A DNA stretch of 64,000 nucleotides from Variovorax boronicumulans (GCF_029892485.1 NZ_JARXVG010000004.1:465516-529515), one strand, 5' to 3'. Numbered from the stretch's first letter, positions 1 through 9,724 are shown. A program made the numbers and translations. Notes: generated by a model not told the origin, from the sequence alone.

Positions 1-326
1 GCGCGAAATCCGTCCTGTGTATCAAGGTGCTCGGTGGCTCCAAGCGGCGTTATGCCAGCGTGGGCGACGTCATCAAGGTCAGCATCAAGGAAGCCGCTCC
101 ACGTGGTCGCGTCAAGAAGGGCGAGATCTACAGTGCAGTGGTGGTCCGTACCGCCAAGGGCATCCGTCGCGCCGACGGTTCGCTCGTCAAGTTCGACGGC
201 AACGCAGCAGTGTTGCTCAACGCCAAGCTGGAGCCTATCGGCACCCGCATCTTCGGACCGGTGACGCGCGAGCTGCGCACCGAGAAGTTCATGAAGATCG
301 TGTCGCTGGCACCCGAAGTTCTGTAA
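1..326 (+). CDS. rplN: 50S ribosomal protein L14 (5'-truncated by window edge)
   Basis: L14 is a large-subunit protein at the 30S/50S interface. The frame is open from base 3, reading A-K-S-V-L-C-I-K, to the TAA at 324-326. That gives 107 residues, so about 15 of the usual 122 lie before the window. The GTG at 27 is an internal valine, not a start. The conserved stretch I-K-V-L-G-G-S and the ending L-A-P-E-V-L are typical of bacterial L14. The next gene, rplX, follows after 13 bases, which is normal spc operon order. Confidence 0.97.
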   Translation, partial: AKSVLCIKVLGGSKRRYASVGDVIKVSIKEAAPRGRVKKGEIYSAVVVRTAKGIRRADGSLVKFDGNAAVLLNAKLEPIGTRIFGPVTRELRTEKFMKIVSLAPEVL

Positions 327-339
327 GGACAACAACGCC

Positions 340-672
340 ATGAACAAGATTCGCAAAGGCGACCAGGTCATCGTGTTGGCCGGTCGTGACAAGGGCAAGC
401 GCGGCACCGTCTCGCTTCGCAAGGACGACTCGCACGTCGTCATCGAAGGCCTGAACCTCGTCAAGAAGCACACCAAGCCGAACCCGCTCAAGGGTACGAC
501 CGGTGGCATCGTCGAGAAGTCCATGCCCATTCACCAATCCAACGTGGCGATCTTCAATGCCGCGACCGGCAAGGCCGATCGCGTGGGCATCAAGATCTCC
601 CAGGGTGCTGACGGCAAGCGCGTGGCTGTTCGCGTCTTCAAGTCCAGCGGCGACGAAATCAAGTTCGCCTAA
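340..672 (+). CDS. rplX: 50S ribosomal protein L24
   Basis: L24 helps start folding of 23S rRNA during large-subunit assembly and lies near the tunnel exit. The protein is 110 residues, slightly longer than the 104 of E. coli. The N-terminal KOW motif is clear at about residues 3-25 ([17 protein letters not shown]). A second conserved block carries K-K-H-T-K-P-N at about residue 47. The ATG at 340 follows an AAGGA-like site (ctgtaaggacaacaacgcc). Spacing to rplE is 11 bases, so the two are co-transcribed. Confidence 0.97.
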   Translation: MNKIRKGDQVIVLAGRDKGKRGTVSLRKDDSHVVIEGLNLVKKHTKPNPLKGTTGGIVEKSMPIHQSNVAIFNAATGKADRVGIKISQGADGKRVAVRVFKSSGDEIKFA

Positions 673-683
673 GAGGTACTCAC

Positions 684-1223
684 ATGGCACGTCTCCAACA
701 ACACTATCGCGAAAAGATCGCGAAAGACCTGACGGAAAAGTTCGGCTACAAGTCGCCGATGCAGGTCCCCCGTCTCACCAAGATCACCCTGAACATGGGT
801 GTGGGTGAAGCGGTTGCCGACAAGAAGGTCCTCGACAACGCTGTCGCCGACCTCACCAAGATTGCCGGCCAGAAGCCCGTGGTCACCAAGTCGAAGAAGG
901 CTATCGCCGGTTTCAAGATCCGCGAAAACCAGCCCATCGGCTGCATGGTCACGCTGCGTGGCGTGCAGATGTATGAGTTCCTGGACCGTTTCGTGACCAT
1001 CGCGCTGCCGCGTGTTCGCGACTTCCGCGGCATCTCCGGCCGTGCGTTCGACGGCCGTGGCAACTACAACATCGGCGTCAAGGAACAGATCATTTTCCCT
1101 GAGATCGAGTACGACAAGGTCGATGCCCTGCGCGGTCTCAATATCAGCATCACGACGACGGCCAAGACCGACGAAGAGGCCAAGGCACTCCTCGCTGGTT
1201 TCCGTTTCCCGTTCAAGAACTGA
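684..1223 (+). CDS. rplE: 50S ribosomal protein L5
   Basis: L5 binds 5S rRNA and contacts the P-site tRNA in the central protuberance. The 179-residue length equals the family norm. Visible family features are the N-terminal [16 protein letters not shown] block, the G-C-M-V-T-L-R-G loop and the C-terminal [12 protein letters not shown] motif. The ATG at 684 is preceded by an AAGAGG sequence. rpsN follows after 8 bases. Confidence 0.98.
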   Translation: MARLQQHYREKIAKDLTEKFGYKSPMQVPRLTKITLNMGVGEAVADKKVLDNAVADLTKIAGQKPVVTKSKKAIAGFKIRENQPIGCMVTLRGVQMYEFLDRFVTIALPRVRDFRGISGRAFDGRGNYNIGVKEQIIFPEIEYDKVDALRGLNISITTTAKTDEEAKALLAGFRFPFKN

Positions 1224-1231
1224 GGCGAACC

Positions 1232-1537
1232 ATGGCTAAACAATCTTTGATCCAGCGCGAACTCAAGCGCGACAAGCTGGTTGCCAAGTTCGCTGCGAAG
1301 CACGCCGAACTGAAGGCGGCCTCCAACGACCTGAAGAAGAGCGACGAAGAACGCGCAGCCGCCCGTCTGGGCCTGCAGAAGCTTCCGCGCAACGCGAACC
1401 CGACCCGTCAGCGCAACCGTTGCGCCATCACCGGTCGTCCGCGTGGCACCTTCCGTCAATTCGGTCTGGCTCGCGCCAAGATCCGTGAACTGGCTTTCAA
1501 TGGCGACATCCCCGGTGTCACCAAGGCCAGCTGGTAA
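1232..1537 (+). CDS. rpsN: 30S ribosomal protein S14, zinc-independent type
   Basis: S14 is a small-subunit head protein. This is the long 101-residue form without the two C-x-x-C zinc motifs; the only cysteine is in [12 protein letters not shown]. The short zinc-binding paralogue is not in the window. The ending I-P-G-V-T-K-A-S-W is characteristic. A GAGGCGAACC stretch precedes the ATG, and rpsH follows after 20 bases. Confidence 0.98.
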   Translation: MAKQSLIQRELKRDKLVAKFAAKHAELKAASNDLKKSDEERAAARLGLQKLPRNANPTRQRNRCAITGRPRGTFRQFGLARAKIRELAFNGDIPGVTKASW

Positions 1538-1557
1538 GCCAGGCAGGAGCAAACAAC

Positions 1558-1953
1558 ATGAGCATGAGTGATCCCATTGCCGACCTGCTGACGCGTATCC
1601 GTAACGCGCAGATGGTGGCGAAGCCCACCGTGTCGGTCCCATCTTCCAAGGTGAAGATCGCGATCGCACAAGTCCTGAAGGACGAGGGCTACATCGACGG
1701 CTTCCAGGTCAAGACCGAAGCCGGCAAGAGCGAACTTGAAATCGTCCTGAAGTACTACGCTGGCCGTCCCGTCATCGAGCGCATCGAGCGCGTGAGCCGT
1801 CCTGGCCTGCGTGTCTACAAGGCCAGTGCTTCCATTCCGCAAGTCCAGAACGGCCTCGGCGTTGCGATCGTCACGACCCCCCAGGGCGTGATGACCGACC
1901 GCAAGGCTCGCGCCACCGGTGTCGGCGGCGAAGTTCTGTGCTACGTCGCCTAA
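1558..1953 (+). CDS. rpsH: 30S ribosomal protein S8
   Basis: S8 binds the central domain of 16S rRNA early in assembly. In E. coli it also represses spc operon translation by binding mRNA near rplE; whether that happens here was not tested. The 131-residue length is typical. The start [16 protein letters not shown] matches the family, and the second ATG at 1564 would drop only two residues. The C-terminal [11 protein letters not shown] block is diagnostic. A GCAGGAGC site lies just upstream. Confidence 0.98.
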   Translation: MSMSDPIADLLTRIRNAQMVAKPTVSVPSSKVKIAIAQVLKDEGYIDGFQVKTEAGKSELEIVLKYYAGRPVIERIERVSRPGLRVYKASASIPQVQNGLGVAIVTTPQGVMTDRKARATGVGGEVLCYVA

Positions 1954-1977
1954 CCGAGACATCGAGGAGTCACTGAA

Positions 1978-2511
1978 ATGTCCCGAGTAGGAAAAATGCC
2001 GATCACCATCCCCGCAGGCGTGGATGTGTCGATCAAGGAAGACCAGATCAGCGTCAAGGGCACGGGCGGCACGCTCAACCTTGCACGCAACCCCCTGGTC
2101 AAGGTCGTCAGCAATGACGGCAAGCTGAACTTCGAACCCGCCAACGAATCGCGTGAAGCGAATGCGATGAGCGGCACGATCCGTCAGCTGGTGAACAACA
2201 TGGTGGTTGGCGTGACCAAGGGCTTCGAGAAGAAGCTCAACTTGGTCGGCGTCGGCTACAAGGCCGCAGCGTCCAACAACAAGTTGAACCTGCAAGTCGG
2301 TTATTCGCACCCGGTCAACATCGACATGCCGCAAGGCATCACGGTGGCCACCGCGACCCCGACCGAAATCGTGATCAAGGGTGCTGACCGTCAGCGCGTT
2401 GGTCAAATCGCCGCTGAGATCCGCGCTGTTCGTCCGCCTGAGCCTTACAAGGGCAAGGGCATCCGTTATTCGGACGAGAAGATCGTGATCAAAGAGACCA
2501 AGAAGAAGTAA
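1978..2511 (+). CDS. rplF: 50S ribosomal protein L6
   Basis: L6 lies near the factor-binding region of the 50S subunit. Its 177 residues form the two repeated L6 domains. The N-terminus [14 protein letters not shown] is canonical. The C-terminal rRNA-binding signature [11 protein letters not shown] lies at about residues 151-161, followed by a lysine-rich tail. A GAGGAGTC sequence precedes the ATG, and rplR begins 11 bases after the stop. Confidence 0.98.
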   Translation: MSRVGKMPITIPAGVDVSIKEDQISVKGTGGTLNLARNPLVKVVSNDGKLNFEPANESREANAMSGTIRQLVNNMVVGVTKGFEKKLNLVGVGYKAAASNNKLNLQVGYSHPVNIDMPQGITVATATPTEIVIKGADRQRVGQIAAEIRAVRPPEPYKGKGIRYSDEKIVIKETKKK

Positions 2512-2522
2512 GGGGCAGCAAA

Positions 2523-2891
2523 ATGATGTTGACCAAAAAAGCACAGCGTCTTCGCCGCTCGCGCCAGACCCGCATTCGCATCGCGACGCAGGGCGTGGCC
2601 CGTCTGACGGTGAACCGCACCAACCTGCACATCTATGCCACCGTCATCTCCGACGACGGCACCAAGGTGATTGCAACCGCATCGACGGCCGAAGCCGAAG
2701 TGCGTACCTCGCTCGGCGGCTCGGGCAAGGGCGGCAACGCCGCTGCAGCCACCGCCGTCGGCAAGCGCATCGCTGAAAAGGCGAAGGCTGCCGGCGTCGA
2801 GAAGGTCGCCTTCGACCGCGCAGGTTTTGCGTACCACGGCCGCGTCAAGGCGCTGGCCGAGGCGGCTCGCGAAGCCGGTCTGCAGTTCTAA
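2523..2891 (+). CDS. rplR: 50S ribosomal protein L18
   Basis: L18 binds 5S rRNA together with L5 and L25. The protein is 122 residues with a basic N-terminal tail ([12 protein letters not shown]). Its C-terminus, [18 protein letters not shown], is highly conserved. Two adjacent ATG codons (2523 and 2526) follow an AAGGGG site. The second gives M-L-T-K-K, so the start is uncertain by one residue. Confidence 0.97.
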   Translation: MMLTKKAQRLRRSRQTRIRIATQGVARLTVNRTNLHIYATVISDDGTKVIATASTAEAEVRTSLGGSGKGGNAAAATAVGKRIAEKAKAAGVEKVAFDRAGFAYHGRVKALAEAAREAGLQF

Positions 2892-2909
2892 CCGGACACG
2901 AGATTCAAA

Positions 2910-3428
2910 ATGGCAAAGATTCAAGCAAGAACGCAGAACGAAGGCCCTGAAGACGGTTTGCGCGAGAAGATGATCGCGATCAACCGCGTCACCAAGGTGG
3001 TGAAGGGTGGTCGTATCCTCGGTTTCGCAGCACTGACCGTCGTGGGCGACGGCGACGGCCGCGTCGGCATGGGCAAGGGCAAGTCGAAGGAAGTGCCTGC
3101 TGCCGTGCAAAAGGCGATGGAAGAAGCCCGTCGCAACCTGGCCAAGATCTCGATCAAGAACGGCACGCTGCATCACCGCGTGACGGGTCACCATGGCGCC
3201 GCTTCGGTCGTCATGATCCCCGCCCCGAAGGGTACCGGCATCATCGCCGGCGGCCCGATGCGCGCCGTGTTCGAAGTCATGGGCATCACCGACATCGTGG
3301 CCAAGAGCCATGGTTCGTCGAATCCCTACAACATGGTTCGCGCCACGCTCGACGGGTTGAAGAACTCGACGACTGCGTCCGCAGTGGCTGCCAAGCGTGG
3401 CCTGACCGTCGAAGAAATCTTCGCTTAA
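2910..3428 (+). CDS. rpsE: 30S ribosomal protein S5
   Basis: S5 sits at the decoding side of the small subunit and affects accuracy. The 172-residue protein has the double-stranded RNA-binding N-terminal domain, with [13 protein letters not shown] at about residue 30. The later [11 protein letters not shown] block and the C-terminal domain containing [12 protein letters not shown] are also present. rpmD follows after 25 bases, as in other spc operons. Confidence 0.98.
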   Translation: MAKIQARTQNEGPEDGLREKMIAINRVTKVVKGGRILGFAALTVVGDGDGRVGMGKGKSKEVPAAVQKAMEEARRNLAKISIKNGTLHHRVTGHHGAASVVMIPAPKGTGIIAGGPMRAVFEVMGITDIVAKSHGSSNPYNMVRATLDGLKNSTTASAVAAKRGLTVEEIFA

Positions 3429-3453
3429 GCGCAAGCCTGAAAGAAGTATTCAA

Positions 3454-3639
3454 ATGACGACGCAACAACAAACCCTCAAGGTGCAATTGGTCAAGAGCCC
3501 GATTGGCACCAAGGAATCGCATCGCGCGACCGTGCGTGGCCTCGGCCTGCGCAAGCTCAACAGCGTGAGCGAGCTGCAAGACACCCCGGCGGTGCGCGGC
3601 ATGATCAACAAGATCAGTTATCTGGTCAAAGTTCTGTAA
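3454..3639 (+). CDS. rpmD: 50S ribosomal protein L30
   Basis: Small large-subunit protein of 61 residues. The signature [22 protein letters not shown] is present, followed by the loop with T-P-A-V-R-G-M-I-N. Its place between rpsE and rplO is the normal bacterial order. The ATG at 3454 has an AGAAG sequence upstream. Confidence 0.97.
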   Translation: MTTQQQTLKVQLVKSPIGTKESHRATVRGLGLRKLNSVSELQDTPAVRGMINKISYLVKVL

Positions 3640-3650
3640 GAGAGACTGAT

Positions 3651-4082
3651 ATGGAACTCAATGGCATCAAGCCGGCAGCCGGCGCCAAGCACGCCAAGCG
3701 TCGCGTTGGCCGTGGTATCGGCTCTGGCATCGGCAAGACCGCAGGTCGCGGTCACAAGGGCCAGAAGTCGCGCGCAGGCGGTTTCCACAAGGTTGGTTTC
3801 GAAGGCGGCCAGATGCCGCTGCAACGTCGCCTGCCCAAGCGTGGTTTCAAGTCGCACCTGCTGAAGTTCAACGCCGAAGTCACGCTGACTGCCCTCGAGC
3901 AGCTCGGCCTGGCCGAAGTGGACATCCTGGCGCTCAAGCAGGCCGGCCTCGTGGGCCAGCTCGCCAAGGTCGTCAAGATCGTCAAGACCGGTGAACTCAC
4001 CAAGGCCGTCAAGCTGACGGGCGTGGGTGCAACCGCTGGCGCCAAGGCTGCTATCGAAGCAGCCGGCGGCAGCGTCGCCTGA
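3651..4082 (+). CDS. rplO: 50S ribosomal protein L15
   Basis: L15 is an assembly protein of the large subunit. The 143-residue protein has the glycine/arginine-rich N-terminus ([20 protein letters not shown]) that inserts into 23S rRNA, and a [15 protein letters not shown] block at about residue 53. Its start lies 11 bases after rpmD. secY begins 27 bases downstream. Confidence 0.98.
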   Translation: MELNGIKPAAGAKHAKRRVGRGIGSGIGKTAGRGHKGQKSRAGGFHKVGFEGGQMPLQRRLPKRGFKSHLLKFNAEVTLTALEQLGLAEVDILALKQAGLVGQLAKVVKIVKTGELTKAVKLTGVGATAGAKAAIEAAGGSVA

Positions 4083-4109
4083 TCACCATCGGACTGAAAG
4101 AAGTTCTTC

Positions 4110-5423
4110 GTGGCAACTAACGCGGCAACGATCGCAAAAACAGGCAAGTTCGGCGACCTTCGTCGTCGGCTCGTCTTTTTGCTGCTCGCGCTCGTGGTCT
4201 ACCGGATTGGCGCGCACATTCCTGTGCCGGGTATCAACCCGGACCAGCTGGCGGCGCTCTTCCAGGGCCAGCAGGGCGGCATTCTGAGCCTGTTCAACAT
4301 GTTCTCGGGCGGGGCGCTGTCGCGCTTCACTGTGTTCGCGTTGGGGATCATGCCGTACATCTCGGCGTCGATCATCATGCAGCTGATGACCTACGTGCTT
4401 CCGACCTTCGAGCAATTGAAGAAGGAAGGCGAGGCCGGTCGCCGCAAGATCACGCAGTACACGCGCTATGGCGCGCTTGGCTTGGCGTTGTTCCAGTCGT
4501 TCAGCATCGCGGTGGCCCTCGAATCGTCGGCCGGCCTGGTGATCACCCCCGGTTTCGGCTTCCGCCTGACCGCCATGGTGAGCCTGACGGCAGGTTCGAT
4601 GTTCCTGATGTGGCTCGGCGAGCAGATCACCGAACGTGGCTTGGGCAACGGCATCTCGATCCTGATCTTTGCAGGCATCGCGGCAGGTCTGCCGAGTGCC
4701 GTCGCAGGTCTGGGTTCGCTGGTGACTACCGGTGCCATGAACCCGATCGTCGCGCTGTTCATCATCGCGGTCGTCGTCCTGGTGACCTACTTCGTGGTGT
4801 TCGTGGAACGCGGCCAGCGCAAGATCCTCGTGAACTATGCGCGGCGCCAGGTCGGCAACAAGGTCTATGGCGGCCAGTCGTCGCACCTGCCCTTGAAGCT
4901 GAACATGGCCGGCGTGATTCCGCCGATCTTCGCCTCGTCGATCATCCTGCTGCCCGCAACGGTGGTCGGCTGGTTCAGCACCGGTGAAGGTGGTTTCCGC
5001 TGGATCAAGGACATTGCCGGCGCGCTGCGTCCGGGCGAGCCGATCTACGTGCTGCTGTACGCTGCTGCGATCGTTTTCTTCTGCTTCTTCTACACGGCAC
5101 TCGTGTTCAACAGCAAGGAAACGGCCGATAACCTGAAGAAGAGTGGTGCATTCATTCCGGGCATTCGTCCGGGTGACCAGACCGCTCGCTATATCGACAA
5201 GATTCTGGTTCGCTTGACGCTGGCCGGCGCGGTGTACATCACCTTCGTCTGCCTGCTGCCCGAGTTCCTGATCCTGAAGTACAACGTGCCGTTCTACTTC
5301 GGTGGTACCTCCCTGCTGATCATCGTGGTCGTCACGATGGACTTCATGGCCCAGGTGCAAAACTACATGATGTCCCAGCAGTACGAATCGCTGCTGAAGA
5401 AGGCGAACTTCAAGACATCGTAG
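4110..5423 (+). CDS. secY: Preprotein translocase subunit SecY
   Basis: SecY is the channel subunit of the SecYEG translocon in the inner membrane. The protein is 437 residues with the expected ten hydrophobic segments. Diagnostic blocks are [12 protein letters not shown] near residue 32, [13 protein letters not shown] near residue 79 and the cytoplasmic loop [11 protein letters not shown] near residue 351. The start is GTG at 4110, preceded by GAAAGAAG; no ATG is available near the conserved N-terminus. The 64-base gap to rpmJ has no infA, which many bacteria carry here. Confidence 0.98.
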   Translation: MATNAATIAKTGKFGDLRRRLVFLLLALVVYRIGAHIPVPGINPDQLAALFQGQQGGILSLFNMFSGGALSRFTVFALGIMPYISASIIMQLMTYVLPTFEQLKKEGEAGRRKITQYTRYGALGLALFQSFSIAVALESSAGLVITPGFGFRLTAMVSLTAGSMFLMWLGEQITERGLGNGISILIFAGIAAGLPSAVAGLGSLVTTGAMNPIVALFIIAVVVLVTYFVVFVERGQRKILVNYARRQVGNKVYGGQSSHLPLKLNMAGVIPPIFASSIILLPATVVGWFSTGEGGFRWIKDIAGALRPGEPIYVLLYAAAIVFFCFFYTALVFNSKETADNLKKSGAFIPGIRPGDQTARYIDKILVRLTLAGAVYITFVCLLPEFLILKYNVPFYFGGTSLLIIVVVTMDFMAQVQNYMMSQQYESLLKKANFKTS

Positions 5424-5487
5424 GGCTGTGGTTCAGTATTGAGATCGGGCGGTAGACCGCCACGTTAAACAGTTTTAGGAGAATGAA

Positions 5488-5601
5488 ATGAGAGTTTCGG
5501 CTTCGGTCAAAACCATCTGCCGTAATTGCAAGGTCATCCGCCGTAAAGGTGTGGTGCGTGTGATTTGCACCGACCCGCGCCACAAGCAGCGCCAGGGTTG
5601 A
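5488..5601 (+). CDS. rpmJ: 50S ribosomal protein L36, zinc-binding type
   Basis: This 37-residue protein is L36. It has the zinc ribbon ligands C11, C14, C27 and H32 (motifs C-R-N-C and C-T-D-P-R-H). The start M-R-V-S-A-S-V-K is preceded by a TTAGGAGAATGAA sequence with a good AGGAG. It lies between secY and rpsM, the usual place when infA is missing from the operon. Confidence 0.97.
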   Translation: MRVSASVKTICRNCKVIRRKGVVRVICTDPRHKQRQG

Positions 5602-5624
5602 TTGAAGAGTATTAGAGGACGCAC

Positions 5625-5990
5625 ATGGCACGTATTGCTGGCATCAACATTCCGCCGCACAAGCACGCTGAAATCGGCCTGACCGCCATTTTCGGTATCG
5701 GTCGCACCCGCGCCCGTCAAATCTGCGAAGCGAGCGGCATCGAATATTCGAAGAAGATCAAGGATCTGACCGACGCCGATCTCGAGAAGATCCGCGACCA
5801 GATCGCTCTGTTCACGATCGAAGGCGATCTGCGTCGCGAGACGACGATGAACATCAAGCGTTTGATGGACATCGGTTGCTATCGCGGCTTCCGTCACCGT
5901 CGCGGCCTGCCGATGCGCGGCCAGCGCACGCGCACCAATGCCCGCACCCGCAAGGGTCCGCGCAAGGCTGCGCAGTCCCTGAAGAAATAA
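5625..5990 (+). CDS. rpsM: 30S ribosomal protein S13
   Basis: S13 is a head protein that contacts the P-site tRNA and bridges to L5. The 121-residue protein shows the N-terminal A-R-I-A-G-I-N-I-P start and the helix-hairpin-helix segment [11 protein letters not shown]. The basic C-terminal tail [17 protein letters not shown] is also present. It is conventionally the first gene of the alpha operon. AGAGGACGC precedes the start, and rpsK follows after 12 bases. Confidence 0.98.
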   Translation: MARIAGINIPPHKHAEIGLTAIFGIGRTRARQICEASGIEYSKKIKDLTDADLEKIRDQIALFTIEGDLRRETTMNIKRLMDIGCYRGFRHRRGLPMRGQRTRTNARTRKGPRKAAQSLKK

Positions 5991-6002
5991 GGATAGACCA
6001 GC

Positions 6003-6407
6003 ATGGCTAAAGCACCTGCAAACAACGCCGCACAGCGCGTTCGCAAGAAGGTTCGCAAGAACGTTGCGGACGGTATCGCCCACGTGCATGCCTCGTTCAA
6101 CAACACCATCATCACGATCACCGATCGCCAGGGCAACGCCCTGTCGTGGGCTTCGTCGGGTGGCCAGGGCTTCAAGGGCTCGCGCAAGTCGACCCCGTTC
6201 GCTGCGCAGGTCGCTTCCGAAGTGGCCGGCCGTGCTGCTGTCGAACAAGGTATCAAGAACCTCGACGTCGAGATCAAGGGCCCGGGCCCCGGTCGCGAAT
6301 CGTCGGTGCGCGCACTGGCTGCGCTCGGCATCCGGATCAATTCCATTGCCGACGTGACGCCCGTTCCGCACAACGGCTGCCGTCCCCAGAAGCGTCGCCG
6401 CATCTGA
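6003..6407 (+). CDS. rpsK: 30S ribosomal protein S11
   Basis: S11 is a platform protein near the E site. The 134-residue protein has the conserved core [15 protein letters not shown] and the C-terminal [13 protein letters not shown]. The ATG at 6003 follows an AAGGATAG site. After the stop, a terminator-like hairpin separates it from rpsD, so the downstream genes may be expressed at a different level. Confidence 0.98.
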   Translation: MAKAPANNAAQRVRKKVRKNVADGIAHVHASFNNTIITITDRQGNALSWASSGGQGFKGSRKSTPFAAQVASEVAGRAAVEQGIKNLDVEIKGPGPGRESSVRALAALGIRINSIADVTPVPHNGCRPQKRRRI

Positions 6408-6422
6408 TCGTCAGTCCGCAAG

Positions 6423-6460
6423 GCGCAGCCAGCTTTCGAGCGGCTGCGCATTTGTTTTTT
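6423..6460 (+). terminator. Intrinsic terminator or attenuator between rpsK and rpsD
   Basis: Perfect 8-bp arms GCGCAGCC (6423-6430) and GGCTGCGC (6442-6449) enclose an 11-base loop and run into ATTTGTTTTTT. This is the form of a rho-independent terminator. A second small hairpin, CCGCAG-gcaa-CTGCGG (6499-6514), lies just before the rpsD start. Because essential genes follow, partial read-through or a promoter in the 128-base gap is inferred. Confidence 0.7.
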
Positions 6461-6535
6461 AACTAAGCCCACCGCCATCCGCGTCCCGCTGATGGCTCCC
6501 GCAGGCAACTGCGGCAGATACACAAAGGAATACTC

Positions 6536-7159
6536 GTGGCACGCTACCTCGGCCCCAAGGCCAAACTTTCCCGCCGTGAAGGCACCGACCTGTTCCTGAA
6601 GAGCGCCCGCCGCTCCATTCAGGACAAGGCCAAGTTCGACTCCAAGCCCGGCCAGCATGGTCGTACTTCGGGTCAGCGCACGTCGGACTACGGTCTGCAA
6701 CTGCGTGAAAAGCAGAAGGTCAAGCGCATGTACGGCGTGCTGGAAAAGCAATTCCGCCGCTACTTCGAAGAAGCCGACCGCCGCCGTGGCAACACCGGCG
6801 CCAACCTGCTGTTCATTCTCGAATCGCGCCTGGACAACGTCGTCTACCGCATGGGCTTCGGCTCGACCCGCGCCGAAGCACGTCAACTCGTGTCGCACAA
6901 GGCGATCACGGTGAATGGCCAGTCGGTCAACATCCCGTCGTACCTGGTCAAGACCGGCGACGTGATCGCCGTGCGCGACAAGTCGAAGAAGCAGACCCGC
7001 ATTGCCGAAGCGCTCCAGCTGGCCCAGCAAGTCGGTATCCCGGCTTGGGTCGAAGTGAATGCCGACAAGGCCGAAGGCACCTTCAAGAAGGTGCCCGATC
7101 GCGACGAATTCGCAGCCGACATCAACGAATCGCTGATCGTCGAACTCTATTCGCGTTGA
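6536..7159 (+). CDS. rpsD: 30S ribosomal protein S4
   Basis: S4 nucleates 16S rRNA folding and in E. coli represses the alpha operon. The 207-residue protein is the form without N-terminal zinc cysteines. The S4 RNA-binding domain ([11 protein letters not shown] through the V-N-I-P-S-Y block) lies at about residues 97-160. The start is GTG at 6536, giving the canonical M-A-R-Y-L-G-P-K, preceded by AAAGGAATACTC. Terminator-like hairpins lie on both sides of the gene. Confidence 0.97.
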   Translation: MARYLGPKAKLSRREGTDLFLKSARRSIQDKAKFDSKPGQHGRTSGQRTSDYGLQLREKQKVKRMYGVLEKQFRRYFEEADRRRGNTGANLLFILESRLDNVVYRMGFGSTRAEARQLVSHKAITVNGQSVNIPSYLVKTGDVIAVRDKSKKQTRIAEALQLAQQVGIPAWVEVNADKAEGTFKKVPDRDEFAADINESLIVELYSR

Positions 7160-7164
7160 TTTTT

Positions 7165-7209
7165 TTGTTCCCGCACACCTCGCGTGTGTGGGAAACAAGT
7201 TTTTGTTGT
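7165..7209 (+). terminator. Terminator-like hairpin between rpsD and rpoA
   Basis: A long stem pairs TTGTT plus CCCGCACAC (7165-7178) with GTGTGTGGG plus AAACAA (7184-7198). It has one G-T pair and one bulged A, and is followed by the T-rich GTTTTTG. It starts within 6 bases of the rpsD stop. The 139-base gap to rpoA probably also carries a promoter or leader, but none was clear. Confidence 0.65.
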
Positions 7210-7298
7210 TCACGTTCCTGCCCCGTGCTTTGTTGCGGGTCAGGTGCTTCACCAGCCTTACCGGTGTAACGAGCCGGGGGTATTGAGAGGAAGTCTGC

Positions 7299-8288
7299 AT
7301 GCAAACCACCCTGCTGAAACCCAAGACCATCCAGGTCGAGCAACTTGCCGCCAACAAGGCCAAGGTGACGCTCGAGCCTTTCGAGCGCGGCTACGGCCAC
7401 ACGCTCGGCAACGCGCTGCGCCGCGTTCTGCTGTCGTCCATGGTCGGTTATTCGGCCACCGAAGTCACGATCGCTGGCGTTCTGCATGAGTACTCGTCGA
7501 TCGACGGCGTGCAGGAAGATGTAGTCAACATCCTTCTGAATCTCAAGGGCGTGGTGTTCAAGCTCCACAACCGCGATGAAGTCACGCTGAGCCTGCGCAA
7601 GGATGGCGAAGGCCCGGTCCTGGCATCGGACATCCAGACCCCGCACGACGTCGAGATCATCAACCCTGACCACGTGATCGCGCACCTGTCGCAAGGCGGC
7701 AAGCTCGACATGCAGATCAAGGTCGAAAAGGGTCGCGGCTACGTGCCCGGTACGATGCGCCGCTACGCCGACGAGCCGACCAAGTCGATTGGCCGCATCG
7801 TCCTCGACGCATCGTTCTCGCCCGTCAAGCGCGTGAGCTACACGGTCGAAAGCGCCCGTGTTGAACAGCGTACGGACCTGGACAAGCTGCTGGTCGAAAT
7901 CGAAACCAACGGTGCCATCACCGCTGAAGATGCGGTTCGCGCCTCGGCTAAAATCCTGGTCGAGCAGCTCGCAGTGTTTGCACAACTCGAAGGCGGCGAA
8001 CTGGCTGCATTCGATGCACCCGCACCGCGCAGCGCACAGCAATTCGATCCGATCCTGCTGCGCCCTGTCGACGAACTCGAGCTCACCGTGCGTTCGGCCA
8101 ACTGCCTGAAGGCCGAGAACATCTACTACATCGGTGACCTGATCCAGCGCACCGAGAACGAGCTGCTCAAGACCCCGAATCTGGGTCGCAAGTCGCTCAA
8201 CGAAATCAAGGAAGTCCTCGCTTCGCGCGGCCTGACCTTGGGTATGAAGCTTGAAAGCTGGCCGCCGGCCGGTCTCGACAAGCGTTGA
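7299..8288 (+). CDS. rpoA: DNA-directed RNA polymerase subunit alpha
   Basis: The alpha subunit dimerises to start RNA polymerase assembly and contacts activators and UP elements. The protein is 329 residues. The N-terminal domain includes [17 protein letters not shown] at about residue 27. The C-terminal DNA-binding domain includes [11 protein letters not shown] at about residue 266 and [11 protein letters not shown] near residue 294. A GAGAGGAAG site precedes the ATG. The 87-base gap to rplQ contains a GAGCCC-ctga-GGGCTC hairpin (8304-8319) with no T-run. Confidence 0.98.
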   Translation: MQTTLLKPKTIQVEQLAANKAKVTLEPFERGYGHTLGNALRRVLLSSMVGYSATEVTIAGVLHEYSSIDGVQEDVVNILLNLKGVVFKLHNRDEVTLSLRKDGEGPVLASDIQTPHDVEIINPDHVIAHLSQGGKLDMQIKVEKGRGYVPGTMRRYADEPTKSIGRIVLDASFSPVKRVSYTVESARVEQRTDLDKLLVEIETNGAITAEDAVRASAKILVEQLAVFAQLEGGELAAFDAPAPRSAQQFDPILLRPVDELELTVRSANCLKAENIYYIGDLIQRTENELLKTPNLGRKSLNEIKEVLASRGLTLGMKLESWPPAGLDKR

Positions 8289-8375
8289 TTTTTGTTTTGA
8301 ATTGAGCCCCTGAGGGCTCGTGCCCGGGCAGTACCTGATACGGCTGCCTGTTTAATAAAGTAAAGGAAAAGCACC

Positions 8376-8774
8376 ATGCGTCACGGACACGGACTTCGCA
8401 AACTCAACCGCACCAGCTCGCACCGCCTTGCGATGCTGCAGAACATGATGAATTCGCTCATCGAGCATGAAGTCATCAAGACCACGGTCCCCAAGGCCAA
8501 GGAACTGCGCCGCGTCATCGAACCGATGATCACGCTCGCCAAGAAGCCCACGCTCGCCAACAAGCGCCTGGCCTTCGACCGCCTGCGCGACCGCGACAGC
8601 GTCGTCAAGCTCTTCGCCGATCTGGGCCCGCGTTTCGCGGCACGTCCGGGCGGCTACACGCGCATCCTGAAAATGGGTTTCCGCGTGGGCGACAACGCGC
8701 CGATGGCTCTGGTCGAACTGGTTGACCGTCCTGAAATTAAAGAAGCAGATGCCGAGCAAGGCGCTGCTGAATAA
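8376..8774 (+). CDS. rplQ: 50S ribosomal protein L17
   Basis: L17 lies near the polypeptide exit tunnel. The 132-residue protein starts [17 protein letters not shown], the family signature. It contains [11 protein letters not shown] and the G-G-Y-T-R-I-L-K block near residue 90. An AAAGGAAAAG site precedes the ATG. It is the last gene of the alpha operon; the TAA overlaps the promoter region of the downstream tRNA. Confidence 0.97.
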   Translation: MRHGHGLRKLNRTSSHRLAMLQNMMNSLIEHEVIKTTVPKAKELRRVIEPMITLAKKPTLANKRLAFDRLRDRDSVVKLFADLGPRFAARPGGYTRILKMGFRVGDNAPMALVELVDRPEIKEADAEQGAAE

Positions 8775-8776
8775 GG

Positions 8777-8782
8777 TATAAT
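8777..8782 (+). promoter_or_regulatory. Probable -10 element of the tRNA gene
   Basis: A perfect TATAAT lies 10 bases before the first base of the initiator tRNA and just after the rplQ stop. No convincing -35 hexamer was found 16-18 bases upstream. Transcription from the alpha operon is therefore an alternative or additional source. Confidence 0.55.
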
Positions 8783-8792
8783 TCCATCTTGC

Positions 8793-8869
<77 letters not shown>

Positions 8870-8873
8870 ATTT

Positions 8874-8906
8874 AAAAGGCCCTTTGAATTTCAAAGGGCC
8901 TTTTTT
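8874..8906 (+). terminator. Rho-independent terminator after the tRNA
   Basis: Arms AAGGCCCTTTGA and TCAAAGGGCCTT form an almost loop-free stem followed by a T-run. It starts five bases after the tRNA and ends the alpha operon/tRNA transcript. Confidence 0.9.
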
Positions 8907-8932
8907 CTTGGGTCGGTGAATTGAATGAATCA

Positions 8933-8956
8933 AGCCCTCGCAATGAGGGCTTTTTT
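8933..8956 (+). terminator. Second rho-independent terminator
   Basis: AGCCCTC-gcaat-GAGGGCT followed by TTTTT. The T-run lies on the plus-strand side only, so it works as a back-up for the ribosomal/tRNA transcript and not for the convergent HD gene. Confidence 0.8.
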
Positions 8957-8970
8957 ACTTCCCTGATTTC

Positions 8971-9618
8971 TCAGCCGTGCCAGGCCGAGCAGCGAATCAC
9001 GCTGCAGAAATTGCCGCGATGGAAATGCGGCTCCTTGTCCGCGATCACATCGGCCTTCACGTTGCCGAAGGTGGTCTCCGGCTTGTGTTTGATGCCGTCG
9101 TAGAAGGCCTGGATGATGTCCTCCTTGAAGTGTTCGGTGCGCGGGTGTGCATGCACGACCTGCGTGCGTTCGGCGTCGCTGTACTCCGGGTAGCTCAGGC
9201 CCAGAACGTCCATCTCGACGCCGGCCGTCACGAGCGCAACGACCGGGTGCATGTGCTGCGGAATCCCCGGCGTTGTGTGCAGCGCGATCGCCGTCCAGAC
9301 CAGGTCGACGTCCCGCTGCGAGATCCCGCGACTGCGCAGGAAATCTCGCGCCACATTCGCTCCATCGACTTCGAAGCGTTCGTTGGCACTGCTGTGCGCC
9401 TTCACCAGCCCCAAGTCGTGGAACATCGCGCCCGCGTAGAGCAGCTCGGGGTCGAAGGTCAGGCCACGGTGCTTGCCGGCCAGTGCGCCGAAGTAGTAGA
9501 CGCGGCTGGAGTGGTGGAAGAGCAGCGAGGGCGCCGTGTCCCGGACCAACTCAGTGATCTCTCCCGCAAGCTTGCTGTCGGGGATGCGGACCCCTTCGAT
9601 CATCGTCGTCAAAGCCAT
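8971..9618 (-). CDS. HD-domain hydrolase, cyanamide-hydratase-like
   Basis: This 215-residue cytoplasmic protein has a complete HD metal-binding set: H34/H35 in L-F-H-H-S-S-R-V, the central M-F-H-D-L-G at about residues 66-71, H-T-T-P-G near residue 113 and a later aspartate. Spacing and the H-H-S-x-R-V-Y-Y-F motif resemble the cyanamide hydratase branch of the HD superfamily; the substrate is not certain. The start M-A-L-T-T-M-I-E-G-V is preceded by CAGGAGAAATACAC. It is divergent from a GlxA-type regulator 115 bases away, which suggests that regulator controls it. The family call rests on motif spacing only. Confidence 0.8.
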   Translation of the reverse strand: MALTTMIEGVRIPDSKLAGEITELVRDTAPSLLFHHSSRVYYFGALAGKHRGLTFDPELLYAGAMFHDLGLVKAHSSANERFEVDGANVARDFLRSRGISQRDVDLVWTAIALHTTPGIPQHMHPVVALVTAGVEMDVLGLSYPEYSDAERTQVVHAHPRTEHFKEDIIQAFYDGIKHKPETTFGNVKADVIADKEPHFHRGNFCSVIRCSAWHG

Positions 9619-9663
9619 GTGTATTTCTCCTGTGAGTGTGAGAACAACTTTAGGAGTCGACTA

Positions 9664-9724
9664 CAGTGTCTTCAACAGACGTGATGCGGCAAATGCTGCC
9701 ATTGCGACTCTGAAAGAGACACTG
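9664..9724. promoter_or_regulatory. Candidate operator pair between HD gene and GlxA-type regulator
   Basis: Inverted octamers CAGTGTCT (9664-9671) and AGACACTG (9717-9724) lie in the divergent intergenic region, 45 bases apart. Similarity extends on the far side (CAACAGAC versus, on the other strand, TTTCAGAG). This is compatible with binding of a dimeric AraC-type regulator. It is a prediction from sequence symmetry only. Confidence 0.35.

Noticed and set aside
5424..5487. Missing infA between secY and rpmJ as a possible deletion
   Set aside because: The gap is only 64 bases, with no remnant. The gene is often elsewhere in bacteria and its absence here does not disturb the operon.
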